From contig JAUJOY010000001.1 in the NCBI GenBank assembly GCA_030447385.1, positions 466,565 through 530,564 on the forward strand: a stretch of 64,000 bases of DNA, written 5' to 3'. Positions 33,791 through 42,249 of this stretch are shown one piece after another. Position 1 is the stretch's first letter, and the number at the start of each line of letters is the position of its first letter. A program made the translations under genes and the position numbers. This DNA comes from Mycobacteriales bacterium. Its GTDB lineage: Bacteria > Actinomycetota > Actinomycetes > Mycobacteriales > SCTD01. The notes under the pieces were generated by a model that saw nothing but the letters and a program-made list of their open reading frames with translations, was not told where the DNA came from and made no database searches.

Positions 33791-34416
33791 GACCGGGCCT
33801 GTGCCAGCTGGGCTGCCAGTTCGGCGGCGAAGCGGCTGCCGGCGGCCAGGTCCGCCACCGCCAGGGCGTCGGCGATGGTGTCGACGTCGCGCAGCACCGG
33901 CAGCAGGTGCACCGGGAGCCCGTGCCCGACGAGCCGGGCGAGCTGCAAGGCGCCGGTGTCGTCCTGCGAGGTCGGGATGTCGCGCAGCAGCGCGCCGTCC
34001 GGGTTCTGCATCCCGAGCGCCCACCACCCGCCGTCGGCGGCCATCCCCAGGACGGCGGGATGGACGCGGAGCACCTCGACCACCTCGCGCAGCAGGGCCG
34101 CCGTGAGCTGCGGGGTGTCCATGCCGATCAGCAGCGTCGGCATGCGCTCCGCGTCGTCGAAGGCCGCCGCGAGGCGCTCGGACATGGGACCGCCGCGTTG
34201 TGGCTGCACGACGAAACCGGCTGCGCGGTAGTCCCCCTCGAGCACGAGCACCCGGCGGGCGACGTCCAGCCGGCGGACCGCGGCCAGGGTGTCCTCGAGT
34301 GCCGCCGCGGCCACCCGCGCGGCGCCCTCCGGGGTCAGCGGGGGACACAGCCGCGTCTTCACCCGCCCCGCCACCGGCTCCTTCGCCAGCACCAGGACCT
34401 GCACCGCGGCGGTCAC
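33787..34416 (-). CDS. DUF2064 / TIGR04282-type glycosyltransferase A family protein
   Basis: A 209-aa protein from GTG (VTAAVQVLVLAKEPVAGRVKTRL). The motif AKEPVAGRVKTRLCPPLTPEGAA is the hallmark of this CofC/nucleotidyltransferase-like family; IGMDTPQLTAALL and ADGGWWALGM complete the active site. Members are annotated as transferases near arsenosugar or sugar-lipid genes, but most are uncharacterised. It overlaps both neighbours by 4 bp in a GT2 - DUF2064 - phosphoesterase unit. Confidence 0.85.
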   Translation of the reverse strand: MTAAVQVLVLAKEPVAGRVKTRLCPPLTPEGAARVAAAALEDTLAAVRRLDVARRVLVLEGDYRAAGFVVQPQRGGPMSERLAAAFDDAERMPTLLIGMDTPQLTAALLREVVEVLRVHPAVLGMAADGGWWALGMQNPDGALLRDIPTSQDDTGALQLARLVGHGLPVHLLPVLRDVDTIADALAVADLAAGSRFAAELAAQLAQARS

Positions 34417-35072
34417 GGGATCTCCCGCAGCACCCGCGACATGTCGCGCACGGCCTTGAGCGTGCCGCCCACCGTCCCGGTCACCTTCGACCGCCCGGTG
34501 CGCGGGAGGTAGTCGACGTCGACCTCCACGACCCGCCAGCCCGCAGCCACGGCACGGGTGACCATCTCCAGCGGGTAGCCGAAGCGGCGGTCCTGCAGCT
34601 CCAGCGCGAGCAGCGCGTTCCGCCGGCACGCCCGCATCGGCCCCAGGTCGTGCAGGCGCAGGCCGGTCCGCCGCCGCAGCTGCCGCGCCACCTCGGCGTT
34701 GCCGAGCCGGGCGTGCAGCGGCCACACCCCCCGCTCTGCCGTACGGCGACGGCCGAGCACCAGCTCCGCCCGCCCCTCCAGCAGCGGGGCGACGACCCGC
34801 GGCAGCTGCTGCGGGTCGAACGAGCCGTCGGCGTCGAGGAAGCAGACGATCCCGTCGTCGCTGTCCGCAGCCGCGAGCCCGGCGGAGCAGGCGGCGCCGA
34901 AGCCGCGCGGGCTCGCCTGCACGACCACCGCGCCGTGCGACGCGGCCACCGCAGCGGAGCCGTCGGTGGAGTCGTTGTCGGCGACGATCGCCCGGTAGCC
35001 GGCGGGCATGCGGCCGAGCACCCAGGGCAGCGCCTGCGCCTCGTCGAGGCAGGGCAGGACGACGTCGGGCAC
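34413..35072 (-). CDS. Glycosyltransferase family 2 (dolichol-phosphate-mannose-synthase-like)
   Basis: A 219-aa GT-A enzyme from GTG. It shows VVLPCLDEAQALPWVL, the nucleotide-binding VADNDSTDGSA and the metal motif CFLDADGSFDP (DxD). The C-terminal RRTGLRLHDLGPMRACRR and YPLEMVTRAVAAGWRVVEV match the family that loads a sugar onto a polyprenyl phosphate. No membrane helix is seen. It lies 30 bp downstream of an epimerase that may make its donor. Confidence 0.88.
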   Translation of the reverse strand: MPDVVLPCLDEAQALPWVLGRMPAGYRAIVADNDSTDGSAAVAASHGAVVVQASPRGFGAACSAGLAAADSDDGIVCFLDADGSFDPQQLPRVVAPLLEGRAELVLGRRRTAERGVWPLHARLGNAEVARQLRRRTGLRLHDLGPMRACRRNALLALELQDRRFGYPLEMVTRAVAAGWRVVEVDVDYLPRTGRSKVTGTVGGTLKAVRDMSRVLREIP

Positions 35073-35102
35073 CCGGCGAGCCTGCCAGACGACCGCCGCG
35101 AG

Positions 35103-36146
35103 TCAGGTGCGCAGCGGCGCCGTGGCGAACTCGCGCACCCCCTCCTCGAACGAGATCCGGGCGGTGAAGCCGAGCCCGGCCCGGGCCCGCTCCGCGGAGG
35201 CCACCACGTGGCGCACGTCCCCCAGCCGGTACTGCCCCGTCACGACCGGCGGCGGGCCGTCACACGCGCGCGCCAGCTCGCGCGCGAGGTCGCCGACCGT
35301 GTGCGGGACGCCGCTCGCCACGTTGTAGGGGTCCAGCGCGCCGGCGGTGGACTCAGCCTGCAGGGCGAGCAGGTTGGCGGCGGCCACGTCGCGTACGTGC
35401 ACGAAGTCCCGTCGCTGGCCGCCGTCCTCGAACACCCGCGGCGCCTCCCCCCGCGCAAGCGCGCTGCGGAAGAGGCTGGCCACGCCCGCGTACGGCGTGT
35501 CCTTGGGCATGTGCGGGCCGTAGACGTTGTGGTAGCGCAGCGCGACGGCGGTGCCGCCGGTGGCGCGCGCCCAGCTGGCGGCGAGGTGCTCCTGGGCGGT
35601 CTTGGTCGCGGCGTAGACGTTGCGGGGGTCCAGCTCGGCGTCCTCGGGAACGGTGCCCGGCTCCAGGGGAGAGCCGCACTCCGGGCACGGCGGCTCGAAC
35701 GAGCCCGCGTCGAGCGCTTCCCTCGCCCGTGGTGCGGGCCGCACGACGCCGTGCCCCGCGCACAGGTAGCGGCCCTCCCCGTAGACCACCATCGAGCTCG
35801 CGAGCACCAGCCGGCCGATCCCGGCGCGGTCCAGAGCCGCCAGCAGCACCGCGGTCCCGAGGTCGTTGTGACCGACGTAGGACGGCAGGTCGGACAGGTC
35901 GACGCCGAGCCCGACCATCGCGGCCTGGTGGCACACGGCGTCGATGCCGTCGAGGGCCTCCTCCGGAAGCGCGCGCACATCGGCGTGCCAGCGCTCTGCG
36001 CGCGTGTCCACGGTCGCCGGCCACCCGTCGCGGTGCACCTCGGGGAGCAGCGCGTCGAGCACGCGCACCTCGTGCCCGGCGTCGAGCAGCGCCGTGGTGA
36101 TGGTGCTGCCGATGAAGCCGGCGCCACCGGTCACGAGGATGTGCAT
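35103..36146 (-). CDS. NAD-dependent nucleotide-sugar epimerase with a CPxCG insert
   Basis: A 347-aa extended SDR starting MHILVTGGAGFIGSTITTAL. It has AVCHQAAMVGLGVDL, LASSMVVYGEGRYL, the catalytic YAATKTAQE (YxxxK) and RYHNVYGPHMP. Before the YxxxK helix an insertion of about 40 aa contains CPECGSPL, a possible half zinc knuckle. It parallels the insertion in the epimerase at 27762-28877, and the proteins also share the ASSMxVYGEG and DVRHVVA/DIRHCFA motifs, so they are probably paralogs. It is the first gene of a four-gene sugar operon. Confidence 0.88.
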   Translation of the reverse strand: MHILVTGGAGFIGSTITTALLDAGHEVRVLDALLPEVHRDGWPATVDTRAERWHADVRALPEEALDGIDAVCHQAAMVGLGVDLSDLPSYVGHNDLGTAVLLAALDRAGIGRLVLASSMVVYGEGRYLCAGHGVVRPAPRAREALDAGSFEPPCPECGSPLEPGTVPEDAELDPRNVYAATKTAQEHLAASWARATGGTAVALRYHNVYGPHMPKDTPYAGVASLFRSALARGEAPRVFEDGGQRRDFVHVRDVAAANLLALQAESTAGALDPYNVASGVPHTVGDLARELARACDGPPPVVTGQYRLGDVRHVVASAERARAGLGFTARISFEEGVREFATAPLRT

Positions 36147-36267
36147 GCGCGGCAGGCTAATCGGAGCGGAAGGGCAGGCGGGCCGGGCAGAGGGGTCGCG
36201 GTGGCCGCTGCTGGGTATCTACCGGGCACGCGCCTGAACCGAGGGTGATCGCCAGCAGAGGGACCGC

Positions 36268-36627
36268 ATGCCTGCCATCACCCGTACCGGTGAGGGTCTT
36301 CGCGCTGCGCGCCGCCACACCCGGGAGGTGTGCCGCCGCCACGACGTCGTCGCGGACCGCGCCGACGACGCGGTCACGATCGTGTCCGAGCTCATCGGCA
36401 ACGCGATCCGGCACGGCAAGCAGCCGTGCGCGTACGCCGTCCGCATGGACCGGGACGACGTGCTCATCACGGTCGACGACGCCGAGCGCGCCGGCCCGGC
36501 TGCCGGGTCCGCGTGCGGCGACGTCGCCGAGAACGGCCGCGGGCTGTTCATCGTGGCGAGCCTGGCCCGCCGCTGGGGGTGGACGCCGTGCGTGAAGGGC
36601 GGCAAGCGCGTCTGGGCCCGTGTCTGA
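36268..36627 (+). CDS. Small anti-sigma-type ATP-binding protein
   Basis: A 119-aa GHKL-fold protein. The N-box is TIVSELIGNAIRHG, the G1 region is TVDDAERAGP (the DxGxG is not well kept) and ENGRGLFIVASLARRW is the G2 region. This is the small HATPase_c_2 class, abundant in actinomycetes and often orphan. Its G1 box is eroded, so ATP binding may be weak. No sigma or STAS partner is adjacent. It ends 24 bp before tRNA-Lys. Confidence 0.75.
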   Translation: MPAITRTGEGLRAARRHTREVCRRHDVVADRADDAVTIVSELIGNAIRHGKQPCAYAVRMDRDDVLITVDDAERAGPAAGSACGDVAENGRGLFIVASLARRWGWTPCVKGGKRVWARV

Positions 36628-36651
36628 CAGCCGTGCGACACTGCGTTCCTC

Positions 36652-36724
36652 GGGCCGTTAGCTCAGTTGGTAGAGCAGCAGACTTTTAATCTGCGGCGCG
36701 TCCGTTCGAGCCGGACACGGCCCA
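36652..36724 (+). tRNA. tRNA-Lys (TTT)
   Basis: A 73-nt cloverleaf with acceptor GGGCCGT/ACGGCCC, D-arm GCTCAGTTGGTAGAGC, anticodon TTT in GACTTTTAATC, T-arm CCGTTCGAGCCGG and discriminator A. CCA is not encoded. Confidence 0.96.
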
Positions 36725-36787
36725 CTCGCATGTCGGGCAATTCGCAGCGGCGGGAGGGGCCGCGGCCGCCAGTGGGAGAATGAGGGA

Positions 36788-37708
36788 ATGCTCCACTCCC
36801 GCCGCGCGGCCGCTTGCGTGGCCGCCGCCGTTCTCCTTGCCCTGCCCGGCTGCCGCGACGGCTCGACCTCCGCGGCGCCCGAAGGTCCCGCGCCCGACGT
36901 CATGATCCGCGCTGCGACCGCCCAGACGACCGGCGCCGGAAGCTCGAAGTTCGCGCTCACCAGCACCACCGCCATCGGCGACCAGGACGTCACCCTCGCG
37001 GGAGAGGGCGCCTACGACTACGCCAGGAAGACCGGCCAGCTGGTGTTCCAGGTGCCGGGCGCGGAGGGCGAGACCTCCGGCGGCACCATCGAGCAGCGCA
37101 TCCTCGGCGAGGACCTCTACCTGACCCTGCCAGAGCAGCCGGAGGTCTACTACAAGCTGCTGGTCAACGACGTCGCCGGCACCGCGCTCGGCAACAGCAC
37201 CGACCCGACGGCTCCCCTGCAGGCCCTCACCGGCGTCGCGCAGGTCACGAAGGTCGGCGTCGTCAAGATCCGCGGACAGAAGGCCACCCACTACCGCGGG
37301 CTGTACGACGTGGCGCAGGCCGTCGCGCAGGCACAGGGCCCCGCGAAGGCCGTCCTGCAGGCCACCCTCGGCCGGACCACACTGCAGCAGGTTCCCTTCG
37401 ACGCCTACCTGGACAGCGCCGGGCGGATGGTGAAGTTCGAGCAGCGGCTGGAGCTGCCGCCCACGCAGTTCACGGGCGACAAGCCGGTCATCTCGACCTT
37501 CACCCTCGAGCTGTACGACTTCGGCATCGCCGTGACCGTGGTGGCCCCTCCTGGCGCGGCCGTACGGGACGGTGCGCCGCTGCTGGCCGCGCTGCGGGAG
37601 GTCACGCCGCAGCCCCCGCCCGCACCTGCGCCACCGGCCCCGGCTCCTGCTCCGCCCGCACCCCCTCCGGCCGAGCCCGGGCTGCCCGTCCCGGCACCAG
37701 CGGGCTGA
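36788..37708 (+). CDS. Lipoprotein of the LppX/LprAFG-like type
   Basis: A 306-aa protein with a signal peptide and lipobox LALPGC (Cys22). The body contains VMIRAATAQTTGAGSSKFAL and KVGVVKIRGQKATHYRGLYDV, a pattern of the LprG/LppX beta-sandwich lipoproteins that carry lipids across the envelope. The last 35 residues are a Pro/Ala tail. It lies just after tRNA-Lys with its own start. Family assignment is by pattern only. Confidence 0.72.
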   Translation: MLHSRRAAACVAAAVLLALPGCRDGSTSAAPEGPAPDVMIRAATAQTTGAGSSKFALTSTTAIGDQDVTLAGEGAYDYARKTGQLVFQVPGAEGETSGGTIEQRILGEDLYLTLPEQPEVYYKLLVNDVAGTALGNSTDPTAPLQALTGVAQVTKVGVVKIRGQKATHYRGLYDVAQAVAQAQGPAKAVLQATLGRTTLQQVPFDAYLDSAGRMVKFEQRLELPPTQFTGDKPVISTFTLELYDFGIAVTVVAPPGAAVRDGAPLLAALREVTPQPPPAPAPPAPAPAPPAPPPAEPGLPVPAPAG

Positions 37709-37812
37709 AGGCCGCCTGCTGCGCGAGGCGATGCGGCGCGGGGAGCGTCCACCCCCCGACGACGGGGTAGAGCCGCAAGATCCACCCGGCGCATCTCGAA
37801 GGAGCACTCCCC

Positions 37813-38265
37813 GTGAGCCCCACCCGCAGCCTGGCCCGTCCCCTGCTCGCCGGCATGTTCGTCCTGGACGGCGTCTCCACGCTGAAGTCCCCGTCCGGGC
37901 AGGTCGCGGCCGTACGCGCCGCCGGCCTGTCGGAGCCGGACAAGCTCGTCAAGGTCAACGCCGCCACCATGCTCGTCAGCGGGCTCGCGCTGGCCACGGG
38001 CCGGCTGCCGCGGCTGTCGGCGCTGGCGCTGGCCGGGACGCTGGTGCCGACGACCTACGCGGGGCACGCCTTCTGGTCGGAGAGCGACGCCTCGGCCAAG
38101 CAGGCGCAGCGGGCGGCGTTCGTCAAGAACCTGAGCCTGTTCGGCGGGCTGCTGATCGCCGCCGCCGACACCGGGGGGCGCGAGTCGCTGCCGCACAAGG
38201 CCGGCCGGATCTCCTCCCGGGCGACGAAGAAGGCCGCCAAGGCCGCCAAGCGCCAGACCTCCTGA
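37813..38265 (+). CDS. DoxX-family-like membrane protein
   Basis: A 150-aa protein from GTG. It shows RPLLAGMFVLDGVSTLKSP, VNAATMLVSGLALATGRLPR and NLSLFGGLLIAAADT, giving three or four hydrophobic segments in the DoxX layout, and a basic C-terminal tail (RATKKAAKAAKRQTS). DoxX proteins are linked to redox balance or thiosulfate oxidation, but this member has no assigned role. It is convergent with the tetR gene across an inverted repeat. Confidence 0.75.
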   Translation: MSPTRSLARPLLAGMFVLDGVSTLKSPSGQVAAVRAAGLSEPDKLVKVNAATMLVSGLALATGRLPRLSALALAGTLVPTTYAGHAFWSESDASAKQAQRAAFVKNLSLFGGLLIAAADTGGRESLPHKAGRISSRATKKAAKAAKRQTS

Positions 38266-38283
38266 CCCCCGGCCCCCCCCCGC

Positions 38284-38342
38284 TGATCATGGAACGTGTG
38301 CTCACCCGCTGAGGTGGGCGGTGAGCAACAACCCCATGATCA
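38284..38342. repeat. Nested inverted repeat between convergent doxX-like and tetR genes
   Basis: The outer arms TGATCATGG (38284-38292) and CCATGATCA (38334-38342) are perfect, and the inner arms TGCTCACC (38299-38306) and GGTGAGCA (38320-38327) are also perfect. The right outer arm includes the tetR stop codon. It begins with CCGCTGATCA, like the element at 13.6 kb. It may be a bidirectional terminator or a REP-like repeat. Confidence 0.7.
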
Positions 38343-39053
38343 ACTCGGGTTGACGGTGTCCTGCAGGGAGTCCAGCGCCCGCACGAGGTCGGTCAGGGGC
38401 ACCGAGCCGTCGCAGGACAGCCGCTCACCGACGGCGAGCCCGATGCCGGCCATGCAGATGGTGCGGTCGATGAACGCCTCCCGTTCGGGCCAGGGGAAGT
38501 ACGGCTTGGCCACCAGCAGCGCAGCCACCCCGTGCGCCGCCGCCCACAGTCCGAGGGCGAGCTCGACCGGCTCACCGGAGTAGACGCCCTCCTCCACGCA
38601 GCGCCCCACCGACTCGACGAGGTAGCCGAAGGCACCACGGGCGATCAGCCGGTCGGGCGAGGTGTCACCCGGCACGTGCTTGGTCATCATGACCAGGCGG
38701 TAGTGCTCGGGGTTCTCCAGGGCGAAGTGGACGTAGGCGTTGCCCTGCGCCCGCAGGGCCTCGAACGGGTTGGCCGCCCCTTCGCCGGCCGCCCGCAGCC
38801 GCAGGTGCAGGGCCTCGAACACCTCCTCGCACACGGCGTCGAGCAGGGCCTGCTTGTCCGCGAAGTGCAGGTAGATGCTGGGGGCGCTGACTCCCACCCG
38901 CTGCGCGACCGCGCGGATGGACACGGCCTGCTCGTCGCCGGTCTCGGCCAGCAGGTCCATGGCCGCGGTGAGGACGTCGCCGCGCAGTTCGGCGCCGCGA
39001 CCGCGCGGTGCCCGGCGCCGGGAGACCGGGGCAGCGAGGGGCGCCTCAGACAC
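38340..39053 (-). CDS. TetR-family regulator of the adjacent MMPL exporter
   Basis: A 237-aa protein from GTG. The HTH reads SIRAVAQRVGVSAPSIYLHFADKQALLDAV, followed by a WHG-type C-terminal domain (HYRLVMMTKHVPG, AAAHGVAALLVAKPYFPW). Its start overlaps the exporter stop by 8 bp, so the exporter and regulator form one operon and the regulator probably represses the exporter promoter. The ligand is unknown. Confidence 0.9.
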   Translation of the reverse strand: MSEAPLAAPVSRRRAPRGRGAELRGDVLTAAMDLLAETGDEQAVSIRAVAQRVGVSAPSIYLHFADKQALLDAVCEEVFEALHLRLRAAGEGAANPFEALRAQGNAYVHFALENPEHYRLVMMTKHVPGDTSPDRLIARGAFGYLVESVGRCVEEGVYSGEPVELALGLWAAAHGVAALLVAKPYFPWPEREAFIDRTICMAGIGLAVGERLSCDGSVPLTDLVRALDSLQDTVNPS

Positions 39054-41292
39054 GTGCCGTCACGCGTACGTCCGGACTCGCCAGCGGGGCCTGCTCGGAG
39101 ATGCCGATCCGTGAGTGCAGCCGGCGCAGCGGCGCCGGCGCCCACCAGTTGGCGTCGCCGGCCAGGCGCATGAATGCCGGCACCAGGGCCCCCCGGATCA
39201 GGGTCGCGTCGACCAGGATCGCGAGCGCCGTACCGAGACCGAGCAGCTTGATGAAAGAGATGTCGCTGGACAGGAAGGCCAGGAAGACGATGGCCAGCAG
39301 CCCCGCGGCCGCGGTGACGATGCGGCCGGTGCGCTGCAGCCCCACAGCCACCGCACGGGTGTTGTCCCCGGTCGCCAGGTAGACCTCGCGGATGCGCGAC
39401 AGCAGGAACACCTCGTAGTCCATCGACAGCCCGAACAGCACGCAGAACATCAGGATCGGCACCGTCGTGTCGAGCGTGCCCGTGACCACCGGGTCGCCGA
39501 TCAGCCCGACGAGGTGACCCTGCTGGAAGATCCACACCATCGCGCCGAAGGTCGCGCACAGGGACAGCAGGTTGAGCACCAGGGCCTTGAGCGGGATGAC
39601 GACGCTGCCGGTGAACAGGAACAGCAGGACGAACGTCGTGACGATGATGAGACCCAGCGCCAGCGGAAGGTCCTGCGCCAGAGCCGCTTTGGTGTCCACC
39701 AGACCGGCTGCCTGACCAGCGACGAGTACCTCGCCGAGGGGTGAGTCCACCGCCCGGACCCGGCGCACCAGCTCCTCGCCCTCCGGGCTGTAGGACTCGA
39801 TGCCGGGCACAACCGACAGGAACGTCCCGCCTCCGGCGGTGAACCGCGCACCGCCCGGACCGGCCGGCGCGACCTGCCGACCGCCGGCGTACGAGCCGGT
39901 CGACGCGTCCACCCGGTCGACGCCCGCGACCTGGGAGAGCGCCGTGGCGTACGCGCTGATCTGCGTGCTGCCGGCGCCGTCCGGCTTCGGCGCGACCACG
40001 GACAGCGCGAGGGACTCGCGCCCGGGGAACTCCTGCCGCAGGGTCTCGGCCACCACCGAGGCCGGCGCGTCCCGGGGCAGCACCCGGTCGTCCGGCAGCC
40101 CGAAGGCCACCGAGGCGAAGGGCGTCGCCGTGAACACCAGCAGCAGGACGACGGCGGTGGCGATCGGCCAGGGCCGGCGCATCACGAGGTGGGCGATCCG
40201 GCTCCAGAAGCCGTCGTCCAGCCGGGCCGGACGCGGAGCCGGCAGGCGCAGCGCCCGGCGCACCGGCTTGCGCAGGTCGAGGCTGTCGATCCGGTGTCCC
40301 AGCGCGGCGAGTGCTGCCGGCAGGACGACGATCGCGCCGATCGCCGCGAAGACGACCGAGGCGATCCCGGCGTAGGCGAAGGAGCGCAGGAAGTACAGCG
40401 GGAACACCAGGAGCGCGGACAGGCTGAGCAGCACGGTCAAGGCGCTGAACAGCACCGTACGGCCGGCCGTCCGAACCGTCGTCGCCACCGCCTGCGCGAC
40501 GCTGCTCCCGCCGGCCAGCTCCTCCCGGTGGCGGGTCACCATGAACAGGGCGTAGTCGATGCCGAGCCCGAGGCCGAGCGAGGTCGCGAGGTTGACCGAG
40601 TAGACCGAGACGTCGGTGACCTGGACGAGCAGGTGCAGCGTCAGGAAGGTTCCGAGGATCGACAGCATGCCGATCAGCAGCGGCAGGCTCGCGGCCACGG
40701 CGCTGCCGAAGACGAGCACCAGCAGCAGCATCGTCAGGGGGATCGCGATCGACTCGGCCCGCAGGATGTCGCGCTCGATCGTGTGGCCCACCTCGGAGAA
40801 GACCTGCGCGAGCCCGCCGACCTGCACGTCGAGGCCCTCGTAGGGCTGGCGGTAGCGCGGCCCCAGCTCCTCGACCCGCGCGACGGCGGCGTCGTCGGCC
40901 CCGGGCATCCGGGCGAGGATCACCGCCGAGGTGCCGTCTCTGGAGCGCAGCGCCTCCGGCCGGCCCGAGGTCCACCAGCTGGTGACCTGGGTGACGCCGG
41001 GCTCGGCGGCGAGCTGCGCGACCAGCTCGGTCGCCGACGCAGCGGCCGCCGGCTCCGCCACTCCCGCCTGAGCCGTGACGAGCAGGACGAGGTTGGGCGC
41101 GCCGCTGCCGAACTGGTCCTCGAGGATGCGGGCAGCCCGGGTGGACTCGGCCCGCGGATCCTCGAACCCTCCACCCGACAGCTCCGCAGCCACTCCGCCA
41201 CCGAGAGCCCCGGCCAGCGCGAGGAACACCACGGTGACGACGAGGACGACGCGGCGCCGGGCGAGCGCGAGACGAGCGAGCCGAGCCAGCAT
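39046..41292 (-). CDS. MMPL/RND-family transporter
   Basis: A 748-aa protein starting MLARLARLALARRRVVLVVT. It has two RND halves, each with a large extracytoplasmic loop: helices near residues 15-35, a block at 175-350 (including LGLGLGIDYALFMVTRHREEL with the GxxxDY motif), then LAQDLPLALGLIIVTTFVLL and FGLSMDYEVFLLSRIREVYL in the second half. Two copies of the D-Y signature fit the MMPL family. It may export a lipid, a siderophore or a drug-like compound. Control by the coupled TetR protein is inferred from the palindrome at 41314-41346. Confidence 0.9.
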   Translation of the reverse strand: MLARLARLALARRRVVLVVTVVFLALAGALGGGVAAELSGGGFEDPRAESTRAARILEDQFGSGAPNLVLLVTAQAGVAEPAAAASATELVAQLAAEPGVTQVTSWWTSGRPEALRSRDGTSAVILARMPGADDAAVARVEELGPRYRQPYEGLDVQVGGLAQVFSEVGHTIERDILRAESIAIPLTMLLLVLVFGSAVAASLPLLIGMLSILGTFLTLHLLVQVTDVSVYSVNLATSLGLGLGIDYALFMVTRHREELAGGSSVAQAVATTVRTAGRTVLFSALTVLLSLSALLVFPLYFLRSFAYAGIASVVFAAIGAIVVLPAALAALGHRIDSLDLRKPVRRALRLPAPRPARLDDGFWSRIAHLVMRRPWPIATAVVLLLVFTATPFASVAFGLPDDRVLPRDAPASVVAETLRQEFPGRESLALSVVAPKPDGAGSTQISAYATALSQVAGVDRVDASTGSYAGGRQVAPAGPGGARFTAGGGTFLSVVPGIESYSPEGEELVRRVRAVDSPLGEVLVAGQAAGLVDTKAALAQDLPLALGLIIVTTFVLLFLFTGSVVIPLKALVLNLLSLCATFGAMVWIFQQGHLVGLIGDPVVTGTLDTTVPILMFCVLFGLSMDYEVFLLSRIREVYLATGDNTRAVAVGLQRTGRIVTAAAGLLAIVFLAFLSSDISFIKLLGLGTALAILVDATLIRGALVPAFMRLAGDANWWAPAPLRRLHSRIGISEQAPLASPDVRVTARV

Positions 41293-41313
41293 GGCGAATC
41301 CCCCAGCAACGAG

Positions 41314-41346
41314 AACTGAACGTCGATAACTTAGCGTCGTTCAGTT
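41314..41346 (-). promoter_or_regulatory. TetR operator candidate upstream of the MMPL exporter
   Basis: AACTGAACG and CGTTCAGTT are perfect 9-bp inverted arms separated by 15 bp, located 22-54 bp before the exporter start. The sequence between them is AT-richer than its surroundings and could hold a -10. It is the only strong palindrome in the gap between the exporter and the divergent GDPD gene. Confidence 0.65.
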
Positions 41347-41447
41347 TGCGGCGCAAGAGGTGCGTGGCCTCACCTGTACCCGACAATGTCTCCCGCCGGA
41401 CACCTCTCCAAGACCGCGTCGTCATCTGCGGCGCGCACCGTGGACGC

Positions 41448-42209
41448 GTGCGCATCCTCGCCCACCGCGGCCTTGCGACCACCTCGTGCGCGGAGAACAC
41501 CGTGCCTGCCGTGCTGGCCGGGCTGCGGGCCGGCGCGGACGGGGCTGAGGTCGACCTGCGCCTGTCCGCAGACGGGGTGCTCGTCGTCTGCCACGACCCG
41601 AGCCTGCGCCGCCTGACCGGGTTCCCGCTCGACGTGGGCAGCACCTGCTGGCCGGAGCTGCGCTCGGCCGCTGCGGCGCGCGAGGTGCCCATGGCCCGGG
41701 TGGAGGACCTGCTGCAGGCCCTGGGCGGCCGCCCGGTGGTGCTCGAGGTCAAGGCGCCGTCGCCCGCTCCCGGGTCCGTCGCCCGCACGGCGGACGCGGT
41801 CGTGGGCCGGCTGGACGCGGCCGCCGGGGCGGGAGTGCCCGTGCAGGCGACGATCTCCTCCTTCGCCCCCGCGGTCGTCGCCGCGGTCCGCGCGAGCGCC
41901 GCCGGCTCGACGGTCCGGACGGCCCTGCTCGGCCGTCCGATGCTGCGGCCTGGTGCCCTGCTGCGCCGGGCGCTCGCCGACCGCCACGAGGAGATCCACC
42001 CCCACGTGGGGGCGCTGCTCGCCGAGCCGCGCTGGGTCGCCGCCGCACACAGCTGCGGAGTCGGGGTGGTGGCCTGGACGGTCAACAGCCGCCGGGCCGT
42101 GCGCCGGCTGGCCGCCCTCGGCGTCGATGGTGTCATCACCGACGATCCCGGCCGGATGCGCACCGCTCTTCCCCTGGACGACGTCGTCCTCCTGCGACCT
42201 GCGGGCTGA
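41448..42209 (+). CDS. Glycerophosphodiester phosphodiesterase
   Basis: A 253-aa protein from GTG (VRILAHRGLATTSCAENT). The catalytic motifs are HRG...ENT, EVDLRLSADGVLVVCHDPSL (E, D and H ligands) and LEVKAP. The C-terminal VVAWTVNSRRAVRRL and GVDGVITDDPG are standard. It hydrolyses glycerophosphodiesters to glycerol-3-phosphate and an alcohol. No signal peptide is seen, so it is cytoplasmic. In-frame codons upstream to 41346 would overlap the operator and add an unrelated stretch, so 41448 is preferred. Confidence 0.9.
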   Translation: MRILAHRGLATTSCAENTVPAVLAGLRAGADGAEVDLRLSADGVLVVCHDPSLRRLTGFPLDVGSTCWPELRSAAAAREVPMARVEDLLQALGGRPVVLEVKAPSPAPGSVARTADAVVGRLDAAAGAGVPVQATISSFAPAVVAAVRASAAGSTVRTALLGRPMLRPGALLRRALADRHEEIHPHVGALLAEPRWVAAAHSCGVGVVAWTVNSRRAVRRLAALGVDGVITDDPGRMRTALPLDDVVLLRPAG

Positions 42210-42249
42210 GCTCCCGGCCAGGCCGCGCTCCCCGGACGTATCAGCACGG

